From Planctomycetes bacterium GWF2_50_10 (lineage in GTDB: Bacteria; Planctomycetota; Phycisphaerae; Sedimentisphaerales; GWF2-50-10), in NCBI GenBank assembly GCA_001824635.1, contig MHYB01000056.1, positions 21,600 to 45,192 of the forward strand: DNA of 23,593 nt. The letters are read 5' to 3'. Positions 21,704-23,593 of this stretch are shown here, piece after piece; the first letter of the stretch is position 1, and each line of letters opens with the position of its first letter. A program made the translations under genes and the position numbers. The notes below the pieces were generated by a model. That model searched no databases. It was given only the letters and a program-made list of their open reading frames with translations, and was not told the origin of the DNA.

Positions 21704-22822
21704 ATGGCACTTAAAGCCCCGTATCTTGCCCAGAGTACCACATGCATTGATGCAAGCGGCATAAGGAAGGTCTTTGCGCTGGCGGCGACGATGAAAGACC
21801 CGGTGAATTTCTCTATCGGCCAGCCCGATTTCGATGTGCCTGATGAGATCAAACAGGTCGCGATACAGGCTATCGAGAAGGGTTTTAACGGCTACTCACA
21901 GACTGCCGGCGTGGACGATTTGCTTGCAAAGATCAACGGGCAGGTAAAATCTGAGTACGGCTGGGCAAATCCCGCGTCCATAGTGACATCAGGTGTAAGC
22001 GGTTCACTTTTGCTTGCTTTTATGAGCCTCATTGATCCGGGCGATGAAGTTATTATACCCGATCCTTATTTTGTCATGTATAAGCACCTTATAAACATGC
22101 TTGGCGGCAAGTGCGTTTTTATTGATACTTATCCGGATTTTCTGCTCGACCCCAATAAACTTGAGGCGGCCATTACCCCCAAGACCAAGCTCATAATCGC
22201 CAATTCCCCGGCTAACCCAACGGGTGTTGTCTACAGTGAGGCGCAACTCAAGGCTGTGGCGGATATTGCGGCAAGACATAATATTATCGTGCTCAGTGAT
22301 GAGATATACGAGAAGTTCTGCTATGACGGCCCGTGCCCGTCGTTTGCGAAGTATCATTCCAAAACGCTTTTGATGCGAGGCTTTTCTAAGAGTTATGGAA
22401 TGCCAGGCTGGCGTTTGGGGTATGTCTCGGCGAATGAGGAATTAAAGCCGCTAGTTGAGCAGATGACGATGCTGCAGCAGTACACGTTTGTTTGTGCACC
22501 AACGCCGTTCCAGAAGGCGGCAGTGGCGGCAATGGACTATGATGTTTCGCACTTGGTTAATGCGTATCGCAAGAAACGCGATATGATCTATAACGGCCTA
22601 AAGGGCAAATTCGAACTGACCAAACCCGGTGGGGCGTTTTATGCCTTTGTCAAGGTTCCCAGCGGCACGGCTACGGATTTCGTCAACAAGGCAATCGCTA
22701 ATAACGTGCTAGTCATCCCGGGCAACGTTTTCAGCCAGCAGGACACGCATTTTCGCATCTCCTATGCGACTAAAGACGAAAAAATCGCACAGGGTGTCGA
22801 AATCCTGAATAGAATCGCGTAA
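21704..22822 (+). CDS. Class I/II pyridoxal-phosphate aminotransferase
   Basis: This is a 372-residue fold-type I aminotransferase of the AspC-like Ib group, probably transferring amino groups between an amino acid and 2-oxoglutarate or oxaloacetate. The cofactor lysine is Lys229 in GFSKSYGMPGWRLGY. Asn171-Pro172 lie in NSPANPTG, and Asp199 and Tyr202 in LSDEIYEKF. Gly39-Gln40 and Pro41 lie in SIGQPDFDVP. The arginine in HFRISYA near the C-terminus is the expected carboxylate-binding residue. Aspartate, aromatic and alanine aminotransferases share these features, so the substrate is left open. AGGTGA at 21695-21700 precedes the ATG closely. A strong terminator follows 28 bases after the stop. 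Confidence 0.94.
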   Translation: MALKAPYLAQSTTCIDASGIRKVFALAATMKDPVNFSIGQPDFDVPDEIKQVAIQAIEKGFNGYSQTAGVDDLLAKINGQVKSEYGWANPASIVTSGVSGSLLLAFMSLIDPGDEVIIPDPYFVMYKHLINMLGGKCVFIDTYPDFLLDPNKLEAAITPKTKLIIANSPANPTGVVYSEAQLKAVADIAARHNIIVLSDEIYEKFCYDGPCPSFAKYHSKTLLMRGFSKSYGMPGWRLGYVSANEELKPLVEQMTMLQQYTFVCAPTPFQKAAVAAMDYDVSHLVNAYRKKRDMIYNGLKGKFELTKPGGAFYAFVKVPSGTATDFVNKAIANNVLVIPGNVFSQQDTHFRISYATKDEKIAQGVEILNRIA

Positions 22823-22850
22823 GTTTTCAGGTTAAAGCCAGCTTTACAGA

Positions 22851-22878
22851 AGCCCCGTTGAAATACGGGGCTTTTTTT
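22851..22878 (+). terminator. Rho-independent terminator after the aminotransferase gene
   Basis: AGCCCCGT (22851-22858), a 6-base loop, and ACGGGGCT (22865-22872) form a perfect 8-pair GC-rich stem, followed by an unbroken T-tract to 22878. This is a textbook intrinsic terminator. Confidence 0.95.
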
Positions 22879-23060
22879 GGCGCAAGTTTGGGTTTTAGGG
22901 GTAGAGGAAGGGGTGAGTTTTGAGTTTTTAGGTTTGAGTTTTGGTTAAATGTGGGTTTTTGCGGGCTTGGATGCGGCTTTTGGGGGGCTTGCGCAAGTTG
23001 TTGTACATGAAAAAAAGTGTGTCAAGTGGATTTTTGGGGGGTGTTTGGGGGGGCATTTCA

Positions 23061-23092
23061 TTGATTATTGATTAGGGATTATTGATTATTTG
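23061..23092. repeat. GATTATTGATTA tandem repeat
   Basis: GATTATTGATTA occurs at 23063-23074 and again at 23077-23088, a period of 14 bases, within a run of ATTGATT words. It is flanked by the G-runs. Confidence 0.6.
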
Positions 23093-23138
23093 AAGAAAAG
23101 ATGGGCGCTTGGGGGGAGTTGGGGGGCTAGTATTTACG

Positions 23139-23166
23139 ATTTACTATTTAAAATTTACTATTTAAA
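23139..23166. repeat. 14-base tandem repeat ATTTACTATTTAAA
   Basis: Two exact, directly adjacent copies of ATTTACTATTTAAA lie at 23139-23152 and 23153-23166. The sequence overlapping the first copy (23134-23149) is the exact 16-base reverse complement of 6644-6659. Confidence 0.65.
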
Positions 23167-23242
23167 GACCGGGGGGGCAGGAGGTCACAAGTGAAAAAGT
23201 GGAAGAATTAGCTTGAAAGGTAATTAAAAGTACTTATTATCG

Positions 23243-23270
23243 TAATTGGCTGAGAGAAATCGGCTAATTA
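23243..23270 (+). other. Strong hairpin in non-coding sequence
   Basis: TAATTGGCTG (23243-23252) and CGGCTAATTA (23261-23270) pair over 10 bases with two G-U pairs around an 8-base loop. Downstream a nested structure is possible: ACGCTT (23295-23300) with AAGCGT (23327-23332), enclosing CGAAC/GTTTG. The two G-U pairs would be A-C mismatches on the other strand, so if it is an RNA it reads from the plus strand. No known RNA family is recognised. Confidence 0.35.
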
Positions 23271-23435
23271 AATTTGGAATCACTGGGATTTCAGACGCTT
23301 CATAACGAACCGGAAGTTTGTAGAACAAGCGTGTGAAAGGCCGGTGTCCTTTGTTTTATGTGCTGCGTTAGCTCTTTGTCTTTTGTGCGTTTATTAACCT
23401 TGCGGGTTCAGGCACAAGAGGCAGGAGGTTGCGTA

Positions 23436-23552
23436 ATGTATGTCTGCAGAGGGCACCGTTTGCTTTTGCGTTGTTCGAGGCTCTTCCGGGCCTGTTATGA
23501 GCGTAATTGCGGCGGTGCTCTTTTCCTATGTAGCCAGAGACGTCAAGCCTAA
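23436..23552 (+). CDS. Possible 38-residue Cys/Arg-rich small protein
   Basis: An ATG at 23436 follows AGGAGG (23423-23428) with a 7-base gap, an ideal ribosome binding site, and reads 38 codons to TAA. The peptide is basic with five cysteines (MYVCRGHRLLLRC, ending SQRRQA). It has no recognised family, and the same bases hold an inverted repeat (GCACCG/CGGTGC) that could instead be RNA structure. The only support is the ribosome binding site. Confidence 0.2.
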   Translation: MYVCRGHRLLLRCSRLFRACYERNCGGALFLCSQRRQA

Positions 23553-23593
23553 ATTTTTAATTTTCAATTTTTTGTATTATTTTCATGTCAGTG

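Larger units (their letters stand above)
22982..23177 (+). repeat. Cluster of long G-runs
   Basis: Six runs of six or seven consecutive G occur at 22982-22987, 23036-23041, 23047-23053, 23111-23116, 23121-23126 and 23171-23177, all on the plus strand, with two shorter runs at 22898-22901 and 22910-22913. The pairs 23036-23053 and 23111-23126 are closely spaced and could take part in G-quadruplexes. A perfect palindrome CTTGCGCAAG follows the first long run at 22988-22997. Confidence 0.6.
22880..23593. other. Long non-coding stretch with G-runs and phrase repeats
   Basis: About 700 bases carry no convincing gene. The first third is G/T-rich with reiterated TGAGTTTT words (22914-22944) and runs of six or seven G, all on the plus strand. 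Two tandem AT-rich repeats lie at 23061-23092 and 23139-23166. From 23240 on the composition becomes ordinary and several inverted repeats appear, including a strong hairpin at 23243-23270. I recognise no tRNA, rRNA, SRP RNA, tmRNA or RNase P RNA here. The last bases (23553-23577) repeat AATTTTTAATTTT words. Confidence 0.6.

Noticed and set aside
23249..23262. GGCTGAGAG resembling the start of a TPP riboswitch
   Set aside because: The other conserved TPP elements (ACCTGAT and GGATAATGCC-type sequences) are absent, and the bases form a simple hairpin instead.
1..23593. CRISPR array, tRNA or rRNA genes, insertion sequence or prophage
   Set aside because: I searched by eye for repeat-spacer periodicity, tRNA arms, conserved rRNA segments and transposase or integrase motifs and found none. 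The tandem repeats seen have only two or three units and no spacers.

Overview
The window looks like chromosome from an anaerobic, fermentative bacterium of the PVC superphylum, most likely a planctomycete of the Phycisphaerae type. The strongest taxonomic clue is the gene at 21266-21613, whose N-terminus (MSVDRSLK, RHRNVLSRAERL, SVLGLPKV) matches the small basic protein family I know only from Planctomycetes, Verrucomicrobia, Chlamydiae and relatives. An Rex-controlled trimeric [FeFe]-hydrogenase and an ETF with bifurcation-type motifs suggest anaerobic life. The class-level call is inference.

Layout: (1) 292-4870, plus strand: etfB, etfA, a long 601-residue acyl-CoA dehydrogenase and a HAD phosphatase/phosphomutase. 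(2) 5011-6617, minus: an APH-type small-molecule kinase translationally coupled to a TetR regulator. (3) 6779-7684, plus: a ROK sugar kinase of the fructokinase type. (4) 7780-12078, minus: FAH-family hydrolase, dxr and an enlarged rseP that overlaps dxr. (5) 12225-14004, plus: a tail-anchored coiled-coil protein, a DUF2905 membrane protein and a DUF434/DUF5616 protein. (6) 13982-20021, minus: rex-hydC-hydB-hydA followed by a receiver-only response regulator and a soluble histidine kinase. (7) 20376-22822, plus: a membrane protein with a SPOR-like C-terminal domain, the PVC small basic protein and a class I/II aminotransferase, closed by a strong terminator. (8) 22880-23593: a long non-coding stretch with G-runs and short repeats.

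The main biological unit is the redox block. Rex senses NADH/NAD+ and is the first gene of its own operon. The promoter I read for it (20074-20102, minus) runs directly into an almost ideal Rex operator (20054-20071), so a high NADH level should open synthesis of the NADH-plus-ferredoxin-consuming hydrogenase HydABC. The two-component pair appears to be cotranscribed at the end of the operon. The ETF/acyl-CoA dehydrogenase operon at the other end may be a second flavin-based bifurcation or electron-transfer module. Several intergenic regions carry short AT-rich or G-rich phrase repeats, each iterated only two or three times, which no recognised feature explains.
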